Shown here: one piece after another, positions 44,009 to 51,731 of the stretch | Layout: each line of letters starts with the position of its first letter | How positions within the stretch are numbered: position 1 is the stretch's first letter | NCBI RefSeq assembly: GCF_016775005.1 | Contig: NZ_JAEUXI010000007.1 | Span: 1-64,000, forward strand | Reading direction: 5' to 3' | Length of the DNA: 64,000 nucleotides | DNA from: Streptococcus suis | Lineage (GTDB): Bacteria; Bacillota; Bacilli; Lactobacillales; Streptococcaceae | Program-made: the position numbers and the translations under genes | Notes under the pieces: model-generated | Database searches by the model: none | Told to the model about the DNA's origin: nothing | The model's input: only the letters and a program-made list of their open reading frames with translations

Positions 44009-45310
44009 CTAAAATCCACCTTCCCAAGAAGGCTTGACAGTTGTATTTTTATGAGATTCATGATTTGGATTTTCTTCAGAATATCCATCGGTGATTATTA
44101 TCGAGCACTCGTCCCCAGTAGATACCCGTGTCGCAATAGCCTGCAATCCCTCACGCTTCAACCATTCGCCAAACTCCTTCAGCGTGACCTGGTCCATTTG
44201 CTCCAGCTTGTCGATGAGCACAAAGCCACACTCTGGTTTGAGCTTGCGAACAATGGCAGTGGCTACTTGCAGTTGCTGGCTACCACTCATGTTATCCCAA
44301 CGCTGACCAAGATAGAGTAATTCGCCGTCATCGACTGACAGACCTTCCAACGGCAAGTCAGCATTGGTCAGCAGGTCACGCTTCTGCTTGCGGACATCTT
44401 CGATTTCAACCGATAAGGCATTGTACTGCTCACGGATAGCCTTGGCATCTTCCTCGGCTTTCTCTTTATCCAAATTGGCACGCACTTTACGGTTAATATC
44501 ATCAATCTGCTGGATATTCGCTTCGATTTCAGCAGTCGATTCATCGTGTAGCTCCATCGCATCTTTTTGAGCGATTGCTAAATCTTTCTTGTACTGATCG
44601 CGTTCATCAATCGCTTTGGCCAGCTCTTCCTGCAACCGCGATACTCTATCCTCTGCATTGTCGTACTGCAGCTGGATTGTATCCACATTTTGACGCTTTC
44701 TGGCATTCTCGCCATTCTTGGCTAAGATTGCTTGCTGTTGCTGGATGAGGTCTGCGATACTGATCAATTCTTTAGGAGCTTCTGGATAGAATTCCTGCTC
44801 TTTAGCAAACTTCTCCTTCTGGTCAGCTATCACACCGATTGCATGACGATTGTTGTAGAGCTCCTTCTCCTTGAGTTCCAGCTCAGCCAGTTGGTTGCCA
44901 ACGCCGATAATCTGCAAAAGCGTTTCAGCCTTCTCTTTCGGCGTGCTATCCATAAACTTAGGCAAGTTGATAGCAAGCTCTTCCACAAAGCTATCCAACA
45001 ACTGCTGACCGCCTTTTTGGCCATTAGGGTCAATGACCTTTAGACTGGCATTCTTGCCCTTACGTTCCACAATCAAGCCGTTAGACATCACGATTTTGAG
45101 CGTTGGTGGTACCTGTGAGCCCTCACGCTGAGCCTGGCTAGGCTTGTACTTATTCCCGCCCAGAGCCCAAGCAATAGCATCCAGAACGCTTGTCTTACCT
45201 TGATTGTTATTGCCACCCACAATAGTCAGACCTGTTGCGGACGGCTCGATTTTAACCGCCTTGATACGCTTGACATTTTCGATTTCAAGCCTATTGATTG
45301 TCACTGTCAT
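44009..45310 (-). CDS. SMC/RecN-like ATPase
   Basis: 433 residues from ATG 45310. ABC-type head split by a coiled coil: Walker A GGNNNQGKTS (about 33), coiled coil around 150-330, signature MSGSQQLQ and Walker B FVLIDKLEQMD. It resembles phage SbcC/RecF-type ATPases that act on DNA ends; a nuclease partner is not obvious nearby. Confidence 0.88.
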   Translation of the reverse strand: MTVTINRLEIENVKRIKAVKIEPSATGLTIVGGNNNQGKTSVLDAIAWALGGNKYKPSQAQREGSQVPPTLKIVMSNGLIVERKGKNASLKVIDPNGQKGGQQLLDSFVEELAINLPKFMDSTPKEKAETLLQIIGVGNQLAELELKEKELYNNRHAIGVIADQKEKFAKEQEFYPEAPKELISIADLIQQQQAILAKNGENARKRQNVDTIQLQYDNAEDRVSRLQEELAKAIDERDQYKKDLAIAQKDAMELHDESTAEIEANIQQIDDINRKVRANLDKEKAEEDAKAIREQYNALSVEIEDVRKQKRDLLTNADLPLEGLSVDDGELLYLGQRWDNMSGSQQLQVATAIVRKLKPECGFVLIDKLEQMDQVTLKEFGEWLKREGLQAIATRVSTGDECSIIITDGYSEENPNHESHKNTTVKPSWEGGF

Positions 45311-45518
45311 AATTTCCTCCAATAATTAATCGACTTTCTTTGACGACTTTTTCTGTGCTGATGACTTCAGCATGATTCAAAGCATACAGTAGTAACGATG
45401 TTGATACTGTTGCGATAGTCAAATCACATTCGTTGGCAAGCTCTACGATTTGGTCGTAGGCTTCCTTGCTGCAACGTACATGATGATAAGTTGTCTTAGA
45501 TTCTTTCTTTACTTCCAT
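45291..45518 (-). CDS. Small regulator-like phage protein
   Basis: Seventy-five residues (YHHVRCSKEAYDQIVELANECDLTIATVSTSLLLYAL), a pattern that could be a ribbon-helix-helix. Overlaps the ATPase gene by 20 bases. Not assigned. Confidence 0.6.
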   Translation of the reverse strand: MEVKKESKTTYHHVRCSKEAYDQIVELANECDLTIATVSTSLLLYALNHAEVISTEKVVKESRLIIGGNYDSDNQ

Positions 45519-45530
45519 CTGGTTTCCTTT

Positions 45531-45674
45531 CTATTTGATCATCCCGCTGTTCTGCATCACGACCTTGATAGAATCGACGACATTTTTCAAAAAACGATTC
45601 TCGCATTGAAGCGCGTTGACCGTGTTTCTCAAATTAATGTATTCTTCAACACTAATTTCAACTGTTTCTTTCAT
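45531..45674 (-). CDS. Small phage protein
   Basis: Forty-seven residues (MKETVEISVEEYINLRNTVNALQCE...), helical. ATG 45674 overlaps the stop of the preceding gene as ATGA, which supports translation. Found by hand; unknown function. Confidence 0.65.
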   Translation of the reverse strand: MKETVEISVEEYINLRNTVNALQCENRFLKNVVDSIKVVMQNSGMIK

Positions 45675-45835
45675 TGCAATCCTGCCTTTCTACGTTGTAC
45701 TTTCAAAAAATTATATGCATCTTTTTGGCTATATCTGAATGAGTTGAGTTTTTTAGTTAAGTAAAAACCATAGCCAATAGCAATCGCTGCTACAATGCTC
45801 ATGGCTACAAAGCCGATTGTTAATACTGTTTCCAT
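45671..45835 (-). CDS. Small membrane phage protein
   Basis: Fifty-four residues with a single membrane helix near the N-terminus (LTIGFVAMSIVAAIAIGYGFYL) and a basic cytoplasmic tail. ATG 45835 with AAGGA upstream. Ends in an ATGA overlap with the next gene. Confidence 0.65.
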   Translation of the reverse strand: METVLTIGFVAMSIVAAIAIGYGFYLTKKLNSFRYSQKDAYNFLKVQRRKAGLQ

Positions 45836-45840
45836 AATTT

Positions 45841-45857
45841 AATTCCTTGTCCAGAGG
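45841..45857. repeat. 17-bp direct repeat, copy 1
   Basis: AATTCCTTGTCCAGAGG recurs exactly at 49143-49159, and the inner 13 bases occur inverted at 13408-13420. The two 17-bp copies bracket the region from the DUF771 gene to the start of the integrase leader. Confidence 0.8.
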
Positions 45858-45859
45858 TT

Positions 45860-46114
45860 TTAATTTTGATTATCAATCCAGCGATGCACTGCTGGCAGTG
45901 ACCACTTGCAGGCCGGCAATTCCCGTGGGAATCCTTCCATGTAGCGATAGTGGTTGTCGAATGTGTTCGGTGATACGTTTAGTAATGCCGATAGTTCCTC
46001 TCGTCCAATCAAACGAGATTCATACTGTTTGATTCGCATATCGACCAGCAGGTCAATTGCTTTGGTAACTTGTTCCTTGATCCAGTCGGACAAGTCAACA
46101 AATATCTTGTCCAT
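45860..46114 (-). CDS. DUF771 phage protein
   Basis: Eighty-four residues with DUF771 features (MDKIFVDLSDWIKEQV ... RLIGREELSALLNVSPNTFDNHY...), an excisionase-like helix-turn-helix in the second half. First gene of the leftward early operon after the cro region; probably DNA-binding. Confidence 0.8.
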   Translation of the reverse strand: MDKIFVDLSDWIKEQVTKAIDLLVDMRIKQYESRLIGREELSALLNVSPNTFDNHYRYMEGFPRELPACKWSLPAVHRWIDNQN

Positions 46115-46142
46115 AATAGGCCTCCTGTGTTATAATTTAAAT

Positions 46143-46184
46143 GAATATTTTGGTAAGCTCCTGACTTCGTCAAGGGCTTTTTTT
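46143..46184 (+). ncRNA. Candidate short RNA between early genes
   Basis: -35 TTGTCC (46107-46112) and extended -10 TGTGT-TATAAT (46131-46136) predict a transcript from about 46143 that ends at a hairpin and T-run (AGCTCCTGAC-TTC-GTCAAGGGCT, 46156-46178, then seven T). It has no reading frame of note, about 40 bases. Same design as the unit at 33105-33166. Confidence 0.4.
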
Positions 46185-46194
46185 GTCTCCATCC

Positions 46195-46205
46195 TGTGCT
46201 ATAAT
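46195..46205 (+). promoter_or_regulatory. Promoter of the plus-strand 83-residue gene
   Basis: TGTGC-TATAAT (hexamer 46200-46205) is an extended -10. It is followed by GAAAGGAG and the ATG at 46236. No cI operator overlaps it, so it should be active in the lysogen. Confidence 0.6.
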
Positions 46206-46235
46206 TGATATATCAATACAGAAAGGAGATGCGTT

Positions 46236-46487
46236 ATGCCACAAATTAAAGTGACATTTGCTGATGGTTCAACTGCTATTTTCCATGAAGAAATGGCTTT
46301 TCAAACCATTGTAAAGACTGATCACGGAACATCACAAAGTAAAGTTTTCACACTTTGGTCACATCATCATGATGGACTTGTTCCAAGTCTTACTGAAATG
46401 TTGGCTCACGGGCTGTTCTTTTTTGATATTGAACACCCAGAAACCATCTACTCTAGTTCTTCAGTTATTAAATTAGAGCAACTATAA
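46236..46487 (+). CDS. Lysogen-expressed small phage protein
   Basis: Eighty-three residues (MPQIKVTFADGSTAIFHEE...) on the strand opposite to its neighbours, with its own promoter and ribosome binding site. No family recognised. Its last bases overlap the end of the convergent gene. By position and promoter it is a candidate lysogenic-conversion or superinfection-control gene. Confidence 0.7.
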   Translation: MPQIKVTFADGSTAIFHEEMAFQTIVKTDHGTSQSKVFTLWSHHHDGLVPSLTEMLAHGLFFFDIEHPETIYSSSSVIKLEQL

Positions 46488-46679
46488 TCTAATTTTGCTA
46501 TTCAAGGCACGCTTTGTAATCTCGTCTTGAATAGCTTTTTTGATTGCCTGCCCATGGATAGTCAGACTTGCCATCTTGTTGACATACACGATTGCATCGG
46601 CATAGGTTTCAGATCGCTCGATGGCATAACTGGCATATTCGACAATTAGACTTTCAGACCGTTTGCTTAGTTCTTCCAT
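46482..46679 (-). CDS. Small early phage protein
   Basis: Sixty-five residues from ATG 46679 (AAGGAGAAGGGG upstream); helical (SKRSESLIVEYASYAIERSETYADAIVYVNKMA). Follows cro with a cI-type operator in between. Confidence 0.65.
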   Translation of the reverse strand: MEELSKRSESLIVEYASYAIERSETYADAIVYVNKMASLTIHGQAIKKAIQDEITKRALNSKIRL

Positions 46680-46720
46680 CCCCTTCTCCTTTCTAGTTTG
46701 GGTTTGGTAGTTTTGATATT

Positions 46721-46736
46721 TTCGCATTTTTGCGAA
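46721..46736. promoter_or_regulatory. Repressor operator, distal copy
   Basis: TTCGCATTTTTGCGAA is a perfect match to the operator in the cI-cro intergenic region at 46962-46977. It is located just after the cro stop, before the next early gene. Confidence 0.75.
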
Positions 46737-46943
46737 TCAATTAGCAAAAAAAATTGAGACAGCCTCATCTGTTGTCAAACCTAGCAAATCCACAATTTGC
46801 TTTGCTTCTCCGATTGTAAAATTGCCACCTGCCTTAATCTTTCGATAAAAAGTGCTTCTGTCAATCCCCATCTCTGCCGCTAAAGCTTCCTGCGTGGTGT
46901 CTTTTTCCACGATGGCACCTTTTAATTTGTTGATATTGACCAT
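46737..46943 (-). CDS. Cro-like repressor
   Basis: Sixty-eight residues, a single helix-turn-helix (TTQEALAAEMGIDRSTFYRKIKAGG). Divergent from the repressor gene, with three operators between. It should shut off lysogeny genes during lytic growth. Confidence 0.85.
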   Translation of the reverse strand: MVNINKLKGAIVEKDTTQEALAAEMGIDRSTFYRKIKAGGNFTIGEAKQIVDLLGLTTDEAVSIFFAN

Positions 46944-46961
46944 TGTCTACCTCCTTTCGTT

Positions 46962-47084
46962 TTCGCATTTTTGCGAATTTGTAATTTGATTATACAACCG
47001 CAAAAAACAAAAGTCAATACTTTTTTTGCATTTTTGCGATATATTTTGTTGCATTTTTGCGACCAAGAATGTATAATTAAGTAT
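46962..47084. promoter_or_regulatory. cI/cro switch: divergent promoters and three operators
   Basis: Operators: 46962-46977 (TTCGCATTTTTGCGAA), 47025-47040 (TTTGCATTTTTGCGAT), 47048-47063 (GTTGCATTTTTGCGAC). Leftward promoter: TTGACT (47017-47012), 17-base spacer, TATAAT (46994-46989). Rightward promoter: TTGCAT (47049-47054), 17-base spacer, TATAAT (47072-47077). The third operator covers the rightward -35, and the first lies just downstream of the leftward promoter. Confidence 0.85.
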
Positions 47085-47111
47085 AAACATAGGAAGGTTA
47101 GGAAAAAATCG

Positions 47112-47471
47112 ATGGCTACTGTTGGCGAAAGAATAAAACAAAGACGGATAGAAGCTGGATTGCGAGCCGAAGATGTTGCGAATAAATTGGATGTTTCTCT
47201 GTCCACTTTGTATCGATATGAAAATGGTGACATTGAAAAAGTAGATCTAAAAGTTGTGGAAGACTTAGCACGCATCCTTAGAACTACTCCTGCCTATCTC
47301 ATGGGGTGGACAGAAAATGAAGAATATTCAATCCAAACCAATAATAAGGCATTTAACGTAGAAGATATGGCAAGCAACGTCATGATGTTTGGCGGTCGCG
47401 AACTAACAGACGAAAAGAAAAAAATCATCCAGTCGATCATAGAAGGATACCTACGAGAGGCTGGTGATTGA
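47112..47471 (+). CDS. CI-like phage repressor
   Basis: 119 residues from ATG 47112; N-terminal HTH_3 domain (GERIKQRRIEAGLRAEDVANKLDVSLSTLYRYENGD) and a short C-terminal part without a LexA-type protease domain. Such short repressors are usually cleaved by a partner ImmA metallopeptidase, which is encoded immediately downstream with a short overlap. Confidence 0.9.
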   Translation: MATVGERIKQRRIEAGLRAEDVANKLDVSLSTLYRYENGDIEKVDLKVVEDLARILRTTPAYLMGWTENEEYSIQTNNKAFNVEDMASNVMMFGGRELTDEKKKIIQSIIEGYLREAGD

Positions 47472-47871
47472 GGATATAATATTGACAGAAACAGATATTA
47501 TTCAAAAGTTCGGAATTATTGTCCGAGAATTTGACGGAAACCTTCTACCAGACGAACTTGGGTTCTACGATCCGGTGACTAATGTGGCATTTGTTTCTGA
47601 CAAACTATCAAAAATAGAGCGCATCAAAGTGTTATTGCACGAACTTGGTCACAAAGAACATTCCATCTCAGAATATCGAAACGCTAGGATTCGTTGCGAA
47701 AATGAGGCAGATAGAAATATGATCCATCATTTAGTTGCGGATGCAATTAGTCAATTGGAAGATGCTCGTGAGTTTAATTATCTAAAATTTATGGAATTTT
47801 ATAACTTGACTACTACAACCGAAGAAATCATGGTCAGAGAGGAATATCTCGGATTAATTGAAAATTGTTAG
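47464..47871 (+). CDS. ImmA/IrrE-type metallopeptidase
   Basis: 135 residues, GTG start overlapping the repressor gene. Zinc motif HELGHKEHS (HExxH) followed by NEADRNMIHHLV. Likely cleaves the CI-like repressor on induction, as ImmA does for ImmR. Confidence 0.9.
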   Translation: MIEDIILTETDIIQKFGIIVREFDGNLLPDELGFYDPVTNVAFVSDKLSKIERIKVLLHELGHKEHSISEYRNARIRCENEADRNMIHHLVADAISQLEDAREFNYLKFMEFYNLTTTTEEIMVREEYLGLIENC

Positions 47872-47930
47872 CTACTGTGTGCAAAACTGACCCACGTAAA
47901 AAGCTGAAGTATTAGATAAGGAGTTGACGC

Positions 47931-48998
47931 ATGGAACTTGATAAAATCAAGAGCGACCTAAAACAATTGGGTAAACGTGTAATTGATTTAGAGGCAAATA
48001 TCACAAATGAAGAGCAAACAAAGAATGCTTTTATTATGCCATTCTTCCAATCACTTGGATACGATATCTTCAATCCACTCGAATTTATGCCCGAATTTAC
48101 TGCTGATGTTGGTATTAAAAAGGGCGAAAAAGTTGACTATGCAATCATTATAGATGGACTTCCACAGATTTTAGTTGAATGCAAATCTATCACTGAGAAT
48201 CTAACAAAGCACGACTCTCAGCTATTTCGATACTTCGGCACAACAGCATCAAAATTTGGGATCTTGACTAACGGGAAAGAGTATAAATTTTATACCGACC
48301 TTGATGAGCCTAACAAGATGGACTCAACTCCGTTTTTAACAATCGACATTACAAATATCAAAGATAACCAATTCTCTGAGATCATCAAATTTCACAAAGC
48401 AAACTTTGACATTGATAACATCGTCTCTTCAGCCTCAGAACTTAAGTATCTCAATATTCTCAAAGGTTTTTTGAATGAAAATATCAATGAGCCATCTGAT
48501 AATTTCGTAAAATATCTCTCGTCCGAAATTTATGAGGGCCGTATTACTCAAAATGTATTGGCTACTTTTAAACCAATAATCAAAAAAGGTTTCAACCAAT
48601 TTATAACTGAGAGAGTAAACGAAAAATTGAGTGCTGCACTCAATACAAACATCGAGACAAAAACTCCTGCTGTCGACAATACTCCAACAGAACCTGTAGA
48701 AGAAATTCGCGAAGTTGATGAAGTAATCACTACTCCAGAGGAGCTGGAAGTGTATACTGTCGTAAAAGTTCTGGCCAAAGATACGATTGACCCAGAGAGG
48801 GTGTTCTACAGAGATAACAAAAGCTATTTTAATGTCCTGATTGATAACAATATCAAAAAATGGGTACTGCGATACCGTTCCAACTCTAGCAAATCAACAA
48901 TTGAGATTAGAGATACGGGAACGTTTGAAATCAAATCACCTCTCGAAGTCTCAAATTACTCAAAAGAAATTATAGCCGTCATAAGCAGATATATCTAA
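47931..48998 (+). CDS. HsdR N-terminal-like nuclease, solitary
   Basis: 355 residues. The first 170 match the type I restriction enzyme R N-terminal domain (HSDR_N): helical lead-in, EFMPEF..VDYAIIIDGLPQILVECKS with the PD-(D/E)xK residues Asp69, Glu83 and Lys85. No helicase, HsdM or HsdS follows. Residues about 230-270 are a Pro/Glu/Thr linker; 270-355 is a C-terminal beta domain. Sits between immA and the integrase, so it is lysogen-expressed; a defence or superinfection role is an inference. Confidence 0.85.
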   Translation: MELDKIKSDLKQLGKRVIDLEANITNEEQTKNAFIMPFFQSLGYDIFNPLEFMPEFTADVGIKKGEKVDYAIIIDGLPQILVECKSITENLTKHDSQLFRYFGTTASKFGILTNGKEYKFYTDLDEPNKMDSTPFLTIDITNIKDNQFSEIIKFHKANFDIDNIVSSASELKYLNILKGFLNENINEPSDNFVKYLSSEIYEGRITQNVLATFKPIIKKGFNQFITERVNEKLSAALNTNIETKTPAVDNTPTEPVEEIREVDEVITTPEELEVYTVVKVLAKDTIDPERVFYRDNKSYFNVLIDNNIKKWVLRYRSNSSKSTIEIRDTGTFEIKSPLEVSNYSKEIIAVISRYI

Positions 48999-49184
48999 AA
49001 AATAAAAAAATCCCCACACTTCCAACCGACCAAAGCCGAAGTGCAGGGTAATCCAATAAGCAAAGACCAGCTGTTCAGCCGGACCTTTTGCGTACTCTAT
49101 TATATCATATCAAAGGAGGTGATGCCAATATCCTAGCAGTAAAATTCCTTGTCCAGAGGGTAACAAAACTGAAAGGAAATTAAA
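48999..49184 (+). other. Leader region of the integrase gene
   Basis: Contains a weak hairpin (49013-49050), a perfect AAAGGAGGTG (49112-49121) in front of a five-codon frame ATG..TAG (49122-49136), and the second copy of the 17-bp repeat (49143-49159). The integrase ribosome binding site is GAAAGGAAA. Confidence 0.5.
49143..49159. repeat. 17-bp direct repeat, copy 2
   Basis: AATTCCTTGTCCAGAGG, identical to 45841-45857, located 26 bases before the integrase ATG. Confidence 0.8.
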
Positions 49185-50348
49185 ATGAAATACAATAAAA
49201 CAAACTACCCAAATATCTTTTGGTATGACACTGCCAAAGGAAAAAGATACCACATCCGCCGCGGCTTCACCCTCAACGGCAAGAAAAAAGAAGCCAACAA
49301 AAGCGGTCTCAAGACAATTGCTGAAGCTCGTGCAGCACTTGCCGAAATCGAGCGACAAATTGCTGAAAATGAGTTTGATGTTAACAAAAATCTTACTTGC
49401 GATCAGTATTGGGAAGTATACTGTGAGAATAGACTCAAGACAGGGAAATGGGCTCCTGATACAGAATACAACAAAAGGAGCATTTATACAAATCATTTCC
49501 AAGCAAGGTTCGGGAACACAAAGCTTGATGATATTAAAAGGCTTGATTACGAAGCGTACATAAACGATAAATTGGCTGGAATGGCAAGACATTCTGTAGT
49601 CCAGACTCACGGAGTATTCAATGCTATGATGAACCACGCTAGAAATAACAAGATTATCAATGATAACCCAATAGATAAAATCGACATTGGTCAAAGTGCA
49701 AGGAAGCCTCGGGTCAAAAGACGGTCGCTTGCAGAATTTAAGGCATGGGATAAAGCAGCTAAAGAAATACTGGATGATTATGAGTATACGATTGTGAGAG
49801 TAACCTATTATGGTCTTCGTCGAAGTGAAGATGCAGGAATCCAGCTCGGGTTATTGACGAAGCGAATCGACGGAAGATATTTATTAGAACTCAAAGAGTC
49901 TAGAACAAGACTGAGACCGGGCGGAGCCATGAAAACAGAAGAGTCTGGAAGGTATTGCTTATTTGATCCAGAGACATCTCGCTACCTCGACAAAGCGATT
50001 CAGACTTCACATAAAATCGCAAAGAAATATGGTCGCATATTAGGACCAGAAGATTACCTGTTTTTGATTGACTACAAAAATGCAAGAAACTATTTAAGAG
50101 GTGCACCAATAAGAGTGGAATACATTTATCACCTTTTTAAGAAGGTTAGTAAATTTTGTGGCATTCACTTCTCCCCTCATGTCATGAGACACTTCTTCTC
50201 AACACAAGGCCAGGCTGCGGGCGTTCCTATCGAGCACATGGCAGCGGCTCTTGGTCATTCAACTACCTATATGACCCAAAAATACACCCACATCTCTGAC
50301 GAAGTAGCTGAGAGTGTGTCTGACAGCTTTATGCGGGCAATAAAATAG
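49185..50348 (+). CDS. int: Tyrosine-type phage integrase
   Basis: 387 residues. N-terminal arm-binding AP2/Arm-DNA-bind-like part (residues 1-60), SAM-like core-binding domain (about 65-170) and C-terminal catalytic domain with Arg in YYGLRRSEDAG, HVMRH (HxxR), LGHST and nucleophile Tyr in TQKYTHIS. All catalytic residues are present. It is next to attR, 143 bases from the core. Confidence 0.96.
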   Translation: MKYNKTNYPNIFWYDTAKGKRYHIRRGFTLNGKKKEANKSGLKTIAEARAALAEIERQIAENEFDVNKNLTCDQYWEVYCENRLKTGKWAPDTEYNKRSIYTNHFQARFGNTKLDDIKRLDYEAYINDKLAGMARHSVVQTHGVFNAMMNHARNNKIINDNPIDKIDIGQSARKPRVKRRSLAEFKAWDKAAKEILDDYEYTIVRVTYYGLRRSEDAGIQLGLLTKRIDGRYLLELKESRTRLRPGGAMKTEESGRYCLFDPETSRYLDKAIQTSHKIAKKYGRILGPEDYLFLIDYKNARNYLRGAPIRVEYIYHLFKKVSKFCGIHFSPHVMRHFFSTQGQAAGVPIEHMAAALGHSTTYMTQKYTHISDEVAESVSDSFMRAIK

Positions 50349-50356
50349 CCGAGAAA

Positions 50357-50480
50357 TTCCCCGACAAATTCCCCGACTGTTTTTGATTTTAGATACATTT
50401 AGATAGAGATTTGACCTGTAAACCACGATTCCAATAACGGAAAAACGTTGATTTAATCACATCTGAGTATATCTAAAATC
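50357..50480. repeat. Right att arm with CCCCGAC pair and TTTAGATA repeats
   Basis: TTCCCCGAC at 50357-50365 and 50369-50377 match the left-arm copies. TTTTAGATA and TTTAGATA (50388-50406) plus an inverted TATCTAAAA (about 50469-50477) repeat a motif also in the left arm. Candidate integrase arm sites. Confidence 0.45.
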
Positions 50481-50490
50481 CTTAAATCTG

Positions 50491-50505
50491 TTATACCAAA
50501 AAAAG
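50491..50505. repeat. attR core
   Basis: Exact second copy of the 15-bp core at 13341-13355. It forms the U-tract of the rgpG terminator. Confidence 0.85.
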
Positions 50506-50520
50506 AGCCTGACGGCTCTT
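50491..50520 (-). terminator. rgpG terminator overlapping the att core
   Basis: On the minus strand the stem AAGAGCC-GTCA-GGCTCTT is followed by TTTTT of the att core (50505-50498). The core therefore keeps the terminator functional after integration. Confidence 0.85.
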
Positions 50521-50539
50521 ATCTTGTTTAGAAAGATTC

Positions 50540-51730
50540 TTATTTTCTTTCCTTGGCTCGATGCTTACGAAGGCAACGCTTTTCCTTACAATCCGCTATG
50601 CGTTCCTGTCGGTAATCTTTATTTCCCAATAATCGTAGGAAATTCAAGAGCAGTGTCCGATTTTCTCCAAAAATCCCAATCAATTCGCATAAAATCAACA
50701 CACCCAACAAAAGAGCAATCATCAGCAGGGTACCACCTAACCTGCTTGAAACATTGAGCAGGAGCGAGATTAGGGCAAAAACAAAGGAAATAGCATAAAT
50801 CACCAAAACAGTCCCTCGGTGACTAAGACCAAGTGATAAAAGTCGATGGTGCAAGTGCATCCGATCAGCTTCGTAGATTTTTTGACCAGATAATTTACGC
50901 CGGATAATGGCTACAACCGTATCCGTAATAGGAACACCTAAAATAATCATAGGGGTCACGACTGCAACTGCCGTCGAATTTTTCAACCCTTGAAGAGATA
51001 GAACACCGATCATAAATCCAATGAACAAGGCCCCCGTATCTCCCAGATAGATTACTGCAGGATTGTAATTATAGGGCAAAAATCCTGCAATAGCCGCTAC
51101 CAAAACAAAAACGGTGACGGTCAAAAAGATATTGCTATCATACAGAAAGAAATATGATACAATTCCCATGGTGGATAGAGAAATAATCGACACCCCTGAT
51201 ACCAAGCCATCCAAGCCATCAAGCAGGTTAACGGCATTGGTAATAGCTATAATCCACAAAACTGTCAAACAGAAGGAGAGCCATGGTTCAAAATGAAGGA
51301 CTGGTCCTCCAAAGGGAATCTTGAATTGATCAAAATGAAAATCTGTATAGAACCAAATGGACGATGCTGCCACAATGATACCAAGTAGTTTTGGTAAAGG
51401 AGCCAGCTCGAAGATATCGTCGATTAAGCCAACCACCACTACCAGTCCACCCGCCAATAGAAGAGGGATGATATAATCCCTAAAATCTCCTAAATGAGGC
51501 AGCGGAAAAACAATCTTAGGCAAGAAGAAATAGCAAGCAATCGCAAAGGATAAAAAGACTGCTAAACCACCTGCCGAAGGCATGGGAACCTTATTTATTC
51601 GTCTGGCATTCGGCTGATCGACCGCCCCGATTTTAAAAGATAGCAAACGTACCAAAGGCGTCAAAATTAAGGAGCCTACCAGCGTTCCAATCAGTACTAA
51701 AATGTACTTAAGAGCGAATGGAACCATCAT
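50540..51730 (-). CDS. rgpG: Undecaprenyl-phosphate GlcNAc-1-phosphate transferase (RgpG/WecA/TagO)
   Basis: Membrane enzyme that starts wall polysaccharide synthesis by moving GlcNAc-1-P to undecaprenyl phosphate. 396 residues, about ten or eleven helices, with MraY-family motifs VGLIDDIFEL, NAVNLLDGLDGL, YLGDTGALFIGF and HLHHRLLSLG. A charged C-terminal tail of about 30 residues extends past the last helix. It is immediately downstream of mecA, the usual streptococcal arrangement. Confidence 0.92.
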   Translation of the reverse strand: MMVPFALKYILVLIGTLVGSLILTPLVRLLSFKIGAVDQPNARRINKVPMPSAGGLAVFLSFAIACYFFLPKIVFPLPHLGDFRDYIIPLLLAGGLVVVVGLIDDIFELAPLPKLLGIIVAASSIWFYTDFHFDQFKIPFGGPVLHFEPWLSFCLTVLWIIAITNAVNLLDGLDGLVSGVSIISLSTMGIVSYFFLYDSNIFLTVTVFVLVAAIAGFLPYNYNPAVIYLGDTGALFIGFMIGVLSLQGLKNSTAVAVVTPMIILGVPITDTVVAIIRRKLSGQKIYEADRMHLHHRLLSLGLSHRGTVLVIYAISFVFALISLLLNVSSRLGGTLLMIALLLGVLILCELIGIFGENRTLLLNFLRLLGNKDYRQERIADCKEKRCLRKHRAKERK

Positions 51731-51731
51731 C

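Larger units (their letters stand above)
13341..50505. mobile_element. Complete siphovirus-type prophage
   Basis: A run of phage genes covering lysis, tail, head, packaging, late control, replication, immunity and integration lies between two copies of a 15-bp core. All essential modules are present and the only clear lesion is in a 72-codon accessory frame, so the prophage may be functional. It separates rgpG from sufC, which are adjacent neighbours in the reconstructed host chromosome. Confidence 0.95.

Noticed and set aside
46922..47275. 117-codon minus-strand frame across the cI/cro switch
   Set aside because: Covers operators and promoters and lies antisense to the repressor gene.
49110..49694. 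194-codon minus-strand frame opposite the integrase gene
   Set aside because: Shadow of a clear tyrosine recombinase; no ribosome site and no protein features.
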